A model generated the notes under the pieces. The model saw nothing but the letters and a program-made list of their open reading frames with translations. It had not been told where the DNA came from and did not search any database. From Phallus indusiatus (taxonomy: Eukaryota; Basidiomycota; Agaricomycetes; Phallales; Phallaceae): DNA of 64,000 nt. Of the stretch, positions 21,664 to 33,397 are shown piece by piece (positions within the stretch are counted from its first letter, which is position 1; every line of letters starts with the position of its first letter). Location: assembly GCA_027605045.1 (NCBI GenBank), contig JAQFWX010000006.1, positions 1,612,001 through 1,676,000 of the forward strand, written 5' to 3'. The translations under genes were made by a program, and so were the position numbers.

Positions 21664-22143
21664 GTGGTAGAAGTCGCTGGCGATGTGATTTGACGTCGAC
21701 GGGATGGAATACTGAAAGGTTGCCAGAAAACGACTGAACAGTTACGCGTTATCAGTCTACTAGTATTGAATTCACACGCTGTCAAATGCCTCATGTTCGA
21801 CGTATGCTTAGCAAAAGTAGATGATAAATTGGCCCAAAAGATGTGTATTTCGAAGTTCGATTAGCCAATCCGGTTGAAGGACGATTTATTCCAATATTAG
21901 AAGATACTGCGGAATTTGCCAAGTTTGGCAACAATTCTAGAAGAACAAACAACCTGCTTCGAAAGATAAAGTTAAACTCTGGTACATTGTTGCAGAAATT
22001 CTTGAGCGCTTGAAAGTAGAGACTTACTGTCCACAAAGAAAAAACTTTGATTTTGGCGCGGGTTGCTGCAGGAAGACACAGTCTAATTTGCCTGATTAAT
22101 GTTCTTCAGAGGCTCGGCGGATAGCTAAATGTCAGCATCCAAA
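21664..22143. other. Upstream flank of DUF6535 copy 2
   Basis: Homologous to 13740-13970 (GCTGTCAAATGCCTCATGTTCGA, AAGATGTGTATTTCGAAGTTCG, CAATTCTAGAAGAACAAA). No gene seen. The sequence continues across Ty3 element A: the TTGCC target is at 22144-22148 and host sequence resumes at 31255. Confidence 0.45.
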
Positions 22144-22148
22144 TTGCC

Positions 22149-22412
22149 TGTAACGTTTCGTTACAGTTTACGATTAGCCCGGTTCTTACGGACTCACAAC
22201 AAACAGTGTAAAGCTGTATATTTGCAAGTGCAGGTAAGAAAGGCTGCCGGCGCCTTTACCGTTACGCGGTATTTACTGGTGTGACGGCGCCTATGTACAT
22301 TACATAATACTAGGTACTTGTGCAGACGACGATCGTCTGCATACAATTGTATGTATATACGAATATGTACTATGGTTAATAGTAGTCCGCTGCTCATAGC
22401 GGAACCGTTACA
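22149..22412 (-). repeat. 3' LTR of Ty3 element A
   Basis: 264 bp, TGTAACG to CGTTACA, identical by eye to 30986-31249. It contains the palindrome GCAGACGACGATCGTCTGC and inverted GGCGCC blocks. It differs from the LTRs of element B at six positions. Confidence 0.95.
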
Positions 22413-22465
22413 TCCTCCCCCGCTGACTTGAGCGTCAAGTCAATACATGATACGACGAGTGAGTC

Positions 22466-24272
22466 TCAGTCGTCCGCGGTATAATCCATGGCCATCTCAA
22501 TATCACCTTGAGGGCCTGCTCCTGGTCTATCCAGGACCTCGTATTGATCGGGGTCGATCACGAGTTCTTTCTCAGCGATTTCTGCTGGGAGTGGTGCTTT
22601 CGCCGAGGGAGGCGAGTTAGCGGTGGACTCCACATAAGGAGTCTCCTTCGAAGGTCCAGCAATAGGAGCTGCAGGGGTGGCGTCACGACGATTGTTGCGA
22701 CGTCGTCTTCGATACTGACGCCCTGGTAGCAGCGACGAGACGGTGGGTTGAGATTCTCGCCACTTCACGGCGATGGTGTTGCTGTTAGTGTGTGATCGCC
22801 ACCGCTCAAATAGTGGTCCCAATCGAGTTTCGATTAGTCGGGTATTCACACAGTTATATCGCAGCATCCCGACAACTTCTTCCTTGGTGGGAATGTTACC
22901 CTGGGGCAGGGTATATGCTCGACGCCATCCTTCGATTATGGATGGGGAGTTATTCACCGTCTTGTCGGCGTTGATGCCAGCGGCGTTGAGCCAGGTGGAT
23001 AGTCCAGGCTCGGTACATATCTCCGCTACAATGGGGAATACAGTCTTCCTTGTTTCCCGATTCGGGAATATTTTTCGAAGCCACGCTACGACTTCAACAT
23101 CGCTGATATTCAGCGATCCTGATGGTTCAACCCTTATATAAAAGGGTACGGAGGCGGGGTCCTTATACCACGTCTCATAGAGGCGACCCGTTTCCAGGTC
23201 CATTTGCCCTTCTGTTGGGTATGGAAAAGCTTCAGGGCGCTCCCCGATAGTGAGGCGAGCGTAGTCTCGCTCTTTCTTCTTTCTATTGATGAACATCATG
23301 CCTACGTCCCAGGCAAGTCTAATGCGCGCGTGCATTGCAACCTTTTGAGGTGTGTCCAATATGGGTGGTTTCTTCCAGATCTGCTTCCCCTGGAGTACGA
23401 ACGAGGGGTCATCCAGTGGACACATCATGTACCACGCGAGTGGGTCGGGAACTGGCCCAGGTACAGGGGTTTTCCCTGCTCGAGACGCTGTGGGGTCGTG
23501 GCCTTGCATAAGCGGGCCACGTATCGCGGTACTTGGCCTGGTTGGAGATACGGGGAGTTCCTGGGAACTCAGCGAGGACTTTCTCAGCGAGTTGTCGCCG
23601 AGACAATAATGACTCCTCTTCAGGGTCCAGCCTGTCCATCAGGCCGAAATCATCCCCAGAGTGGGGAGGAACGGGTTGACCGTTGGAGTCGAGTACCGAC
23701 TCGTCATTGTAGGAGTCCGCCCAATCGTGGTCGTCTAGATCATCGTCGTCGTCGTCGTCGTACGCGTCGAATCCTACGGGCCCATGATTCGTGGGGCCCT
23801 TGGCCTCTGACCGAGGTCGTTTCCTAGATGACACAGGCGATGCTGCCTGTGGGGCTTGCTTCAACTTGTCCTCGAGTTCCCGTATACGATCTCGAAGGTC
23901 GTCCTCTCGTCTCTCAACGTCCTTGAGTTCTTGGACGGTCTGGTCGGCGTAGTCGTTAGCGTCTTCAAGGCGCTTTCGTAAATCATCCCACTCTTTTTGC
24001 AGGAACGGGAATGCCTCGAGTAGGCACTCTTTGACGTCTTTCTCGTCAAGAACAATGGTACGCTTGCTTGCAGCGGTACTAATGTGCGAGATATACTCAT
24101 CGCAGTGGGTACATTTCCCACTTTCGTGGGTGATGGCTACGCAGCCAGGCATGGAATCCATACTCCATTCTTTTTGTGCTTCAAGCAACGCTTGCTTGAT
24201 ATCGTCAAATCGTCCCTTGCGGGTCGAGGGCTTCGTAGATGAAGAGGTAGGTCGTGAAGGTTCTGCAGACAT
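22466..24272 (-). CDS. ORF3 of Ty3 element A, unknown protein (about 600 codons, one frameshift)
   Basis: Located between the pol stop (24412) and the 3' LTR, in the position where env-like genes lie in some Ty3 elements. It begins MSAEPSRPTSSSTKP at 24272. There is a CTHC motif with nearby His near residue 50, and a coiled coil at about 85-135 (DDLRKRLEDAND, REDDLRDRIRELEDKLKQ). A KRPRSEAK basic patch, an Asp run (about 175-185), and a globular part containing the WKKPPILDTPQK, WDVGMMFINRKKKERDY and WLRKIFPNRE motifs follow. A GRQYRRRRRNNRR basic tail and an acidic end complete it. No signal peptide or membrane segment is evident, which argues against an envelope. A 2-nt loss near 23510 splits it into two ORFs; element B is continuous there but broken elsewhere. 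No family recognised. Confidence 0.6.
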
Positions 24273-24411
24273 CGTTGACGGTGCTCAGGTGGCTGAGACG
24301 GGGTCGTAAGAAAGAGTATTTATTTACTCTTGTATCAGAGTAGCGCCCGAGTAGGATTTTCTCGTGGCTGTTGTGCCGCCGGGGGCACGGGGCAGATCTG
24401 CTTGCAGATCC

Positions 24412-27400
24412 TCATTTACGCGTCGTGCGGAGACGCGGCAATTTCCCTAATTGGGTAACCCCGCGTAATTGGAGATACTCATCCAATGCCTGCAAGTCTT
24501 TGCAGTGTTCGTACGGCTCCCAGGTCGTATCGCCTAGCGTCCATTGCACTAGGAACTCGATGTCCGTGTCTTTAGACCCAGTCCAGCGATGGGCTAGTAG
24601 TTCATCTACATGCCATTCGGCATTGTCCGGTTGTCCAAAGTCGTACGCCGTTAATGACTCACGACGTGGAAATCTATCGTCATCATTGGCGATATGTGGT
24701 TTCACTAAGTCCACGTGGAATATTGGATTTATCCTACGCTTCTTCAACTCGTCAGGCAAGTCGAGTTTGACGTTAATATTGTCTTTGACTGACAATACTT
24801 TGTAAGGACCGACGTAACGCGGTACCAACTTACTGGATCTACCCTTTGGTAGAGATATGTTCTTCGTAGAAAGGTACACGAGGTCACCCTCTTTGTAAAC
24901 AGGCGCATCTCGTCTGTGGGTGTTCGCGTGCATGGTTTGTTTCACGCGACTCGCGATTATGGCATCGTGTGCGGCCATAAGATTCCATTTCGCTTGTAAT
25001 GCGAATTGCTTCACACCATTGAACTTGGTGTCTGTGTTGAGCTGTCGCCCTAGTGCAGGGGTGTATCCGTAGTTAAGTTCGAATGGCGTGAACTTAGTCG
25101 TTTCACTCGTGCTACTGTTCAGTGCGAATTCCGCCATCGGGATACGTTCAGCCCAATCCTTTTGGTCGTTATCTATTATAGAACGTAATACTTGTCCTAT
25201 GGAGCGGTTCGCCCGCTCTGTTGCTCCATCCGTCTGTGGATGGAATGAAGTGGACATGAGGAGTTTTGTCCCTATTAGCCGCTGTAGTTCTTTCCAGAAC
25301 TTCGCGGTGAATCTGGTATCTCTATCACTGACGATAGAAGCTGGCACGCCATGATGCCTAACTACACCTTCGAAGTACAGGTGTGCTGCGCTTTTCGCAG
25401 TTAGCTTCGTGGTGGTGGGCATGAGTCTCACCATTGACGTCAATCTGTCAATTATGACTAGTAAGAAGTCATGTCCTTTCGATACTGGTAACGGGCCTAT
25501 AAAGTCCATTCCGACTGATTCCCATGGTTTATTGGGAATGGGTAGCGTCTTCAGCAGACCGCTAGGATGTCTATTGTCATCCTTATTCGTTTGACATTTA
25601 CCGCACGATTTGCAGTATTCATCGATGTCCTCTGCCATCGTTCTCCACCAATACACTTGTCTAATGTATTTCGACGTTTTATAGCGTCCGAAGTGTCCCA
25701 CAATTTCGTGTGCTTCACTAATGATGATCTCTACCAGCTTCCTCCCCTGGTAAAATAAGTGATGGGGTATGCAGACCACGTCACGGGAGAACTGATTCTT
25801 CGTGTACAGTAGCTGGTTTTTCATCCCAAACCCTTTGTATGCATCAGGGTTTTCTAACACTTTCTTCAGTGTTGTGTCGTCCTTATAGCCGCTCTTTATC
25901 AGATCAGCTAATCCTTCAAAGCCTTCAATCTTGGCTTTAAGCGTTTTACCGCTATGCTGCGCTGTGACTGCCAGTACGTCTTCGTCGTCTGTATCCACTT
26001 CTTCAATGGACGCTGGTCGTTGTTCAATGGATGCTTGTTCAGCCGTCTGTTGTTGGACTCTAGCTTTCGCCCGAGTTTTAATGCGTCTCGCCGCACTGAT
26101 TCTGAGTTCACTTTTCCTTTCAGGAGGTAGCTGATCCCCTGTTGGATCTAGTTTTACGTCGATGTTGACGTAGTTCTCAGGTGGGTGTATCTCGTTAGGT
26201 AGGTCATCCTCGAAATATCTCGAGAGTCCATCTGCGACCGTGTTGGTCTCACCTTTAATGTGAATCGTTTCGTAGTCGAAACGAGAGAGATACTCGTACC
26301 ATCTCGCCTGTCTAGGCGACATACGGGGCTGTGTCTTGAAGTGTTTCAAGGCCTCGTTGTCCGTTACTAGGGTGAATTTACGACCTAGTAGTTTGTCTTC
26401 CCACTTATTCAGTGCTTCAAGTACTGCAATGAGCTCGTGCTCATGAGTCCGGTAGTTGTACTGTGCCGGAGTGAATTTCTTAGACATAAACCCTGCGGGT
26501 CTGCAGGTTTGCCAACTTGCGCCTTGACCATAGTACGCACCGACGCCACACTTGGATCCATCGGTTACAAGCCAGATTGGCTCGTCGCTATCAGGATTGA
26601 TAGGTTTAAGAACTGGGGCGTTCTTCGTCAACGCTTTGATTGCGTTGAAACAGCGTTCTAGTGCCGGTGTCCACTCAAATTGCCTGTTGTTGTGGGTACA
26701 TCCCGACAATGGGGAAGTGTAAGTAGCGACTCCCGGAAGGTAGGCGGCAACATATTGCACCAGCCCTAAGAACTTCTGAACGTCGTTGAACGTACGTGGG
26801 GTTCTCCAATCGCGAATTTTATCCATCTTATCCATATCTGGGTGGATACCATCGTCGTCGATGATGTGTCCTAGGCACTCCAATCGTTTGGAGTATAAGT
26901 CAACTTTCTTCTGACTTAGGTAAAGTTGTTCCTTCCTCAATCTCGAGAAGGCAATCTCCAGATGTTCCTGGTGTTGTTGTATCGTCATTGAGTAGACGAA
27001 CACGTCGTCGATGTACGAGTGTATGTTTCTTCCGATGTGGTCCCGGAATATATGGGTCATCAATCTCTGGAATGTCGAAGGCGCGTTGCAATCACCTTGT
27101 TGCATAACATGGCTTTTAAACGTGCCATATATCGTCGAAAACGTGGTCTTATCCACGTCTTCCGGAGCAATTCTGACTTGCTCGTAAGCTTCCGTTAGGT
27201 CAATTTTCGACCTATACTTGTGTCTCGCCACGTCTTGGCGAATGGTCTCCTGGTCTGGAAACGGGGTCACGTCTTTCAACGTATTATCATTCTGCTGACG
27301 CAGGTCAAATACCGTGCGTAGTCCTGATAATGCCTTTTTAAACAGGCATAGCATAGGGATGGCTTGCTGTGCGACAGTCGGTTCCCACCAACCTGCTTGC

Positions 27401-28261
27401 GTGTAGCGCTCTATTTTTTCAGCCAGCAGTGGCTTGAGGGCGTCTGGGCACTTCGGTAGTCTGTACCGGATAACCTTGTTAGGTTCTATTAATGGGATAT
27501 GATGATTTACATCCCTAAATGGAGGGAGTCTATTCGGCACTGGCCCGAATAAGTCGTTGTACTCCTCCTTCCAGTACTCGCGTAGCGGGTAGGTTCTCAT
27601 CCTTAAGTTCCGGTACTCGGATCTTCCGTCTCACTGCTACTGCGTTAGACGTAGTGGTTATGGGGCGTGCTGATGCTATGGCTAAGCTTTCACTTAACTC
27701 GGTGGGCTCGTCCGTGGTGTTAGGTATTTCAGTGAACCGTTCCACTGGAGTGATTACTCCTCCATCCCGGGTGATTATTCCGTTGCCAAAATCCAGGCAG
27801 ATGTCATACCTTTTCAGGAATGGTACGCCAATTATGACGTCGTAGTAGTCAATGTTGACTATATCAAAGTATTCTAATACACTAATATCCCCAAATTCTA
27901 TTCGGGTATACGTTCCGTACTGTATTACGGACTTACTTCCTTTCACTGCGAGCTGCAGTGATACTGGCTTATCCAGTTTGAATGTCTTCGCTCCAGTCGT
28001 GAGCGAGAATGATGGTGACATTATCATGCCTTGACATCCACTGTCAATCAAACAATGCGCTAATTGGCCGTTTACGAGCCAGTAACCCTCTAGAGGTTTT
28101 ATTGATTCTTTATCACGCTTTGGAGCCCTTGACTTAGGTCTCATCGTGTGGTCATACAGGGGTTCTTCCTGTGACTTAATCGTCCCAATGGTGGACGAGC
28201 CTTGTTTGATAACAAGTAGTCTTCTTTCATCATAACCGTGGTCTTCGGTTATCACCATCAT
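24412..28261 (-). CDS. pol: Pol of Ty3 element A: protease, RT, RNase H, integrase, chromodomain (frameshifted)
   Basis: The ATG at 28261 overlaps the gag stop as ATGA, suggesting termination-reinitiation. The first ORF (28261-27530) holds an aspartic protease with CLIDSGCQG. After a 2-nt deletion near 27587, a second ORF (27600-24412) has RT (YIDDVFVYS), RNase H (VTDGSKCG, HEHELIAVLE, VTDNEAL) and an HHCC finger (HEIVGHFGRYKT...CKSCGKC). The integrase core follows (GMDFIGPLP, IVSDRDTRF, DGATERANRS), then a C-terminal chromodomain (EWHVDELLAHRW, EFLVQWTLG, TWEPYEH). The chromodomain places it among chromoviruses, which target chromatin for integration. Element B has an unbroken protease-RT junction. 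Confidence 0.9.
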
Positions 28262-30908
28262 GTATGCGCCTGCTGCGTCTTCGTTCTCGTCCCACTCATA
28301 GTGGTCCCCTCCCCGTAGTCCGCTGCTTCCGCGGTGTCTTGACCTTGTTCAGCGTCATCATACTGTGGGGATTCCTCCACTTCTAGTATGTTAACTCCCG
28401 TTTCTTCCTCTATAATTGCGTCGAGCAGCTCGTCCGCATCGTCTTCATCTTCCTCCTCAACGTGCATTACGTTAGCACGTACCTGTCCCTTTCTAGGGCA
28501 TTGTGGTCTTAGGTGGCCAGTCTGTCCACATTCATAGCACTTCAGCACAGTGCTACTGCTTCGGGCTTGCGTTCCTGAGCTGACTGGTCGAGTTGTCGTG
28601 GTAGTCGACACTCTCGCCGGCTTAGTCGTACTGCTCGTCGCTGGTCTTACAGCTAGCGCGTTGCTAGTTGTGGTCGTACGGGGAATAGTCCTCGTGGGTA
28701 TACCGCTTGGTTTGATTTTAGCGCGGTAGTTGTTCTCTTGAGCTTGTCTGGCCAAGCTTGAATGGGTACCCGTTGATTTTACGGGTGTCTGACGTTGAGC
28801 TAGTATTGACTTATTATAGTCCCATGCTTGCTCTATGTCGTTCGCGGCTATGTACAGCCGTCGAATTGATGAGTTTTCGGCCAGGAATCCCCTCTTGGTG
28901 ACTTCACTGCGAATTCTCTCATCAAGTCCTTCTAAGAACTTTCGTTTGAAGGTGTATCTGTCCGGTGGATGGACTAGACGTGCTGCGAATTTCAGCAGTT
29001 CACTCATGTACCGGTGTACACTCCTTGCACCTTGCTTCGCGTGATCGAAGTTATGTGCAGACTGGTTCTTGCTTGTAGGTGACAAGAACATATTGTGCAT
29101 CCTTCGGAACAGTCTTACCAAGTCCCAACCCTTGGTTGAACGACCTCCTCGTTCTACGTGCTCCACGAACCATTCGTGTGCCTCTCCATCTAGTCGCATA
29201 CCGACTACGGCTATATGTGCTTCGACGTACGCTGCGCCGAGTAGGTTATTTAGCCTCAACCATCTGAGGATAGAGGTCACGAACTTCTCAAAGTCTTCAG
29301 GCTTTGATGATCCGCTATACATAACGGATAATGGCATCTTTGCACCCGCTTTCGCAAGTGGGGACGCTGATACTACTACATCCTTGCACTCCTCTAGTGC
29401 TTCTTGCACCATGACAATTATCCCCTCGTCTTCCCGAACTCTTCTAAACCTCTTCGTGGGTTTATGTCTATCTTCTCGGTCGTCAAATGGGGTTTCCCTC
29501 ATTTCACGTTCGAAGTATCCGCGATCATACGCTTCTTCTTCGTCGTCTGACGAGTCCTCGTCATCATAGTATTTGGGCATGAAGGGCCCAGCGTTACTCT
29601 CCGGTATATCTCGGAGGTCTTCTCTCATTTGCTCGTACTGATCCCTGGCAGATGTTGCTCTTCTTCTGGGTACAACCGGTGCTCTGGTTGTCGGGGACGT
29701 TGCAGGAGCGTGTGCTTGACCGGCGTTTGTTGGTGAACCAGGATGTACTGTTGACGGTCCTGGTTGCGCTGCAGTCTGAGCGGGCGCCGAGCGATTAGGG
29801 AGGTCTTGCTCAAAGATGATGCCAGGTCGTTGGCCAGCTTCCATTTCTCGGTTGCTTTTAGCCAGTTCAGTGCGTGCTGCTCGCACTTCCTGCAGGTCTT
29901 CCTGCATGTCGACATACGGTTCTTGCCTACTAACCTTCCCTTGTAACGCAGTTGTGCGTTTGTCTAATGCTTCGGAACGTTTTTCCCGTGCCAGTTGCGC
30001 TGCCTCAGCGGCCATCCTTTCCAGGTCTTTCGCTGACTCTTCCAGCTCTGCAGCTGAAGGATTACTCTTATCACGCGGTCCTTGACCCGCGTTGACTCGT
30101 CTGGTAGATTGATCTTCCAGGTAGTCACGAGTTGCCACGAACTCTGGTGGGGTACGTCGGCTGTTTCGACGTGATCTATCCAGCTCAGCTCGTCCTCTCT
30201 CTATCTCTGCGGCTGCGTCATCTGCTGCTCGCGTGGGTCTGATGGGCGTGCTGGTCGCTGCTGGTTGTGCAGAAGGTAGGTCCTGTAACACTGAATGTAG
30301 TGTTTCCGCGTGTACCGCGTACTGTTGTGTGGGTTGACGTGTTATACCGGGGGTCGGTGCTGCCGATGGAGCTCTGGGTGTCGCTGGCAATGCTGGCGTG
30401 TTTGCCATTGTCTTGACCGTCGCCTGCGCGTTGTCCATTACTGGAGCCAGTATTGTCGTGCTGGTTCTATTGTCGTCTCGTGCACGACCTTTCCCTTTCA
30501 CCGTTGTCCACGGTTCTTCTTCATCGGGTATTACGGCTGCATCTAGTCGTACTAACATATCACCGACGTCTTGTCCCGGTGTATCACCTCTTACGAGGTC
30601 ATGGATCATCCTTTTTGCATCCTCAATCATCTTACGTGGTAGGACTACCTCGTCTTTTCCGAGGTTGGACTTATGAGATCTGGTCGATTTCACTGATTCA
30701 CCTGATTCGCTCCGCGCTGGTGAAGCTTGTCTCGATCCCTGTCTCGATCCTTGTCTAGATCGATTCGCGTGGTCCGCGACTAGTGTTTCAAACAATGCTG
30801 CGTCTATCACAACAGTATCACCTGCTCGTGCAGATGTGGATGGACCGCCTTCGGTAGGTGGTGGTTCGCCTACGTTCTTTTTGACTTCTTGTTGCTTTTA
30901 GGAGGCAT
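28258..30908 (-). CDS. gag: Gag of Ty3 element A (frameshift near the N-terminus)
   Basis: The ATG at 30908 (MPPKSNKK) is inferred from element B. A T5 instead of T6 run at about 30878-30882 shifts the frame, so the long ORF begins only at 30810. The protein has a low-complexity Ser/Ala/Arg-rich N-terminal half with coiled-coil stretches. A capsid-like region follows (FEKFVTSILRWLRLNN, HEWFVEHVERGG, FLEGLDERIRSEVTKRG), then a Thr-rich linker, a zinc knuckle CYECGQTGHLRPQC (CX2CX4HX4C) and an acidic tail. About 880 codons is long for Gag. The knuckle binds genomic RNA in this family. Confidence 0.85.
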
Positions 30909-30985
30909 ATCCTCTCTCACTATAAACTAGCAAATACGATTGGCGTATTTTGGAAATTGTAACGCCGTTTAGGTGTTAAAAAAGA

Positions 30986-31249
30986 TGTAACGTTTCGTTA
31001 CAGTTTACGATTAGCCCGGTTCTTACGGACTCACAACAAACAGTGTAAAGCTGTATATTTGCAAGTGCAGGTAAGAAAGGCTGCCGGCGCCTTTACCGTT
31101 ACGCGGTATTTACTGGTGTGACGGCGCCTATGTACATTACATAATACTAGGTACTTGTGCAGACGACGATCGTCTGCATACAATTGTATGTATATACGAA
31201 TATGTACTATGGTTAATAGTAGTCCGCTGCTCATAGCGGAACCGTTACA
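30986..31249 (-). repeat. 5' LTR of Ty3 element A
   Basis: Identical by eye to 22149-22412. On the minus strand it is the promoter-proximal LTR. The primer-binding site downstream (TCTTTTTTAACACC) does not look like a common tRNA complement. Confidence 0.95.
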
Positions 31250-31960
31250 TTGCCACGGAATCTGTATCGGTTTATTTGTCCGTTCCTGACTTCCTGTGCA
31301 ATCCTTGCGAATACTAGTACTGCCGTAATGATAAGATTGACTGTGGCACCTCGGCGATACATCCAACCTGGAGCTCTCCAACGTTACATAATAAACTCTT
31401 ACATCTCGCTCTGATTATGACGAAGAAAGCAATTGGACAAAATGACTTCTCCATGAATGTACTGGTCCGCGTTCCATTCTCAAATCAGTCGAGGATGCAG
31501 ACGAAAGAAGCATCAGGAAACCGGTTCCGGCGCTCGTAATTGGAGCAAATTTACACACACCTACAAAATTAGCGCTTGATACGAACCTCTATGAAGCCCA
31601 CGTAATCTCACCGGAATCGTGTAATGCTCCACAGTCAGGCCGTCGGGAAATGTAGCAAAATGTAGTTCATCGTACAATATGTAGAGATTTGTGTTCTCAA
31701 GGTGAGTACAAACCTTTAGGTATTTTCTGGTTATCCACATGGTGCTAAATCTACATCTGAGTCACGGTCAATTTCGCCATCTGCTATCTATAACATTCTC
31801 CAACCACATCAGCAGCAGAATCTTCAATGACTTCACTGGCCAGAGATCTAAATAGTCGCAAGTGTTTGGCGGAAGCTGATCAAGAAGTAGACAGAAGATA
31901 GGCAAGAGCAGATTTCGTGCTTCCCTATGATTGTTCTCTTTGTCTTCGCCCACACTTCCA

Positions 31961-32079
31961 TCTTCGTCTTCGTCTTCGTCCCCGTCTTCGTCTCCGTCTT
32001 CGTCTCCGTCTTCGTCCCCGTCTTCGTCTCCGTCTTCGTCTCTGTCTTCGTCCCCGTCTTCGTCCCCGTCTTCTCCCGT
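31961..32079. repeat. CTTCGT-type tandem repeat
   Basis: Repeats of 6 and 12 bp built from CTTCGT and CCCGTCTTCGTCTCCGT run for about 120 bp. All three minus frames stay open or nearly so, giving artificial Asp/Glu/Gly-rich ORFs. Confidence 0.85.
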
Positions 32080-32509
32080 CTTCCAACGCTCCACACAGTG
32101 ACGTTTAAGGTGGAGCAACTGAGCACGATGATTGGTGCGTTGCTGCTCCACGGCTCCACGAGCGCCTGCTAACGGGATTGTCTATATAAAGGTTCGTACT
32201 CCTGCTTTTCCATCTATCTCTTTTTCCCCTTAACTATCACTCGGACTCGATTTTGAATTTTCCTAAGTACCATATTATGTAGTAGCAATCACTCCATGGA
32301 CGTTAGAGTTAGAAATTGTAGATGCACCTTCAAGTTGTACTGACTATATTCAATAAATTTGAAGTTCATAAAAATCAAACCCGTAAAGGGAAAAGAGTGA
32401 ATATAGTTACACAATGAAAACATTTCTACGGATTCTACATTGGAAGGAATAACTACAGAAGAACAACGGCAGTGACGGATAAAGGTTGCGACTACAGCGC
32501 AGGAAGCGC

Positions 32510-32539
32510 ATTTCGTAGAGCTACATAGCTCTACGAAAT
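32510..32539. repeat. 30-bp perfect palindrome
   Basis: ATTTCGTAGAGCTA (32510-32523) and its exact complement (32526-32539) flank CA. A series of shorter TACGTAG or CTACG motifs follows to 32630, all upstream of the small two-exon gene at 32770. Confidence 0.75.
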
Positions 32540-32769
32540 TGGCCGGGCCAACTACGTCGAATTATGAAGCATCGGAATGTCCTACGCGGCTACACGCGCT
32601 ATGTAGCCTACGTAGCGCGACGTAGCACACCACCTGTTCCCTGATGAACAGAGGTATATATATGTGGTCCAATACAAGGAACACAACTACCCGCATCACA
32701 TCGACTGTCAGCTAACCTGAGACTGATCCCACAGACTATCACTCGGCTTGGTCTTTCAAAAAAATTGTT

Positions 32770-33111
32770 ATGCGTCAAGATTCACCTTTTGGAGTTCAGT
32801 TTACCGATTGCCCTTCTCAGGCTGCTTTGTAAGTCCGGTACGTTCAAACATTGTTCAGAGTTTGTATTTATTTCAGGCTTCATTTCACAGTTCAGCCGAG
32901 ATCAACGCAGTCGCCAACAGACAGAACTCTCATCTTAAATCGTGGTCCTTTGGATCTACATATCATTATGATGAACCTCGGTCGCATATCAGCCGGAGGA
33001 CGAAACTGGGAAGGTTTTGGGCGCAGACCCATTACTGGCGGGTGTGGCCACGCTGCCGAAACTGTTGAAGAATGCAAACGTTGGTCTCTGCCACGGATAA
33101 TAAACACTTGA
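32770..33111 (+). CDS. Putative small two-exon gene (97 aa), unknown
   Basis: Exon 1 (32770-32828) begins MRQDSPFGVQFTDC. A canonical intron (GTAAGT...TTTCAG, 32829-32876) joins in phase to exon 2 (32877-33111). The joined product ends in a Gly/Arg-rich segment (NLGRISAGGRNWEGF, GCGHAAE) and PRIINT. A TATATATA box lies about 120 bp upstream. The splice signals are good and the frame closes, but the protein is short and unrecognised. It may also be a remnant. Confidence 0.35.
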
Positions 33112-33397
33112 CTGCAAATGGGAACATATCATAAACCGTGCCTTGGCGCAGCAGAACTATGTATGTATGCATGAGCTTTATTCTCGGCCTGTTGCAGAGC
33201 CCATTCAAGCTGGCGTATGGGCTGTCATGTAAGACTTATCATTTGATCTATGTACAAGAAATTCGACCGGTTGTTGTTTTACAGGTACTCGTACAACAAA
33301 CTGAAACAGGCGTGCTGGAATAGCAAAAGTCGTGAACGGTACCGTCAAAGGAGAATTTGACTTCCAAAGTCCAATGATGAGTGACTAGTCATGACTG

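Larger units (their letters stand above)
22149..31249 (-). mobile_element. Ty3/Gypsy chromovirus element A (9.1 kb)
   Basis: A full-length LTR retrotransposon on the minus strand. The LTRs (22149-22412 and 30986-31249) read identical over 264 bp, start TGTAACG and end CGTTACA, and TTGCC is duplicated at 22144-22148 and 31250-31254. Gene order is gag (30908-28258), protease to chromodomain pol (28261-24412), then an extra ORF3 (24272-22466). A polypurine tract (GCGGGGGAGGA, minus strand) abuts the 3' LTR. Identical LTRs indicate recent insertion. Compared with element B it has a 1-nt loss in gag (about 30880), a 2-nt loss between protease and RT (about 27587) and a 2-nt loss in ORF3 (about 23510). 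Confidence 0.95.
31255..32769. other. Host sequence between element A and the Plavaka element
   Basis: The minus strand at 31256-31380 has an open frame (GWMYRRGATVNLIITAVLVFARIAQ in part) that would continue across the element A target site and stop soon after on the left side near 22130. It may be the end of a disrupted gene, but I cannot name it. A TATA-like TATATAAAGG lies at 32182. 32540-32640 is rich in CTACGTAG-like palindromes. The acidic ORFs at 31768-32159 are products of the tandem repeat. Confidence 0.35.

Noticed and set aside
22466..24272. ORF3 as an envelope gene
   Set aside because: No signal peptide, transmembrane segment or glycoprotein-like cysteine pattern is visible; position alone is not enough.
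24371..30758. Many 60-170 codon ORFs on the plus strand opposite element A
   Set aside because: Antisense shadows of gag, pol and ORF3; the same shadows recur opposite element B.
31768..32159. Acidic Asp/Glu/Gly-repeat ORFs
   Set aside because: They are translations of the CTTCGT-type tandem repeat and have no supported start or conserved part.
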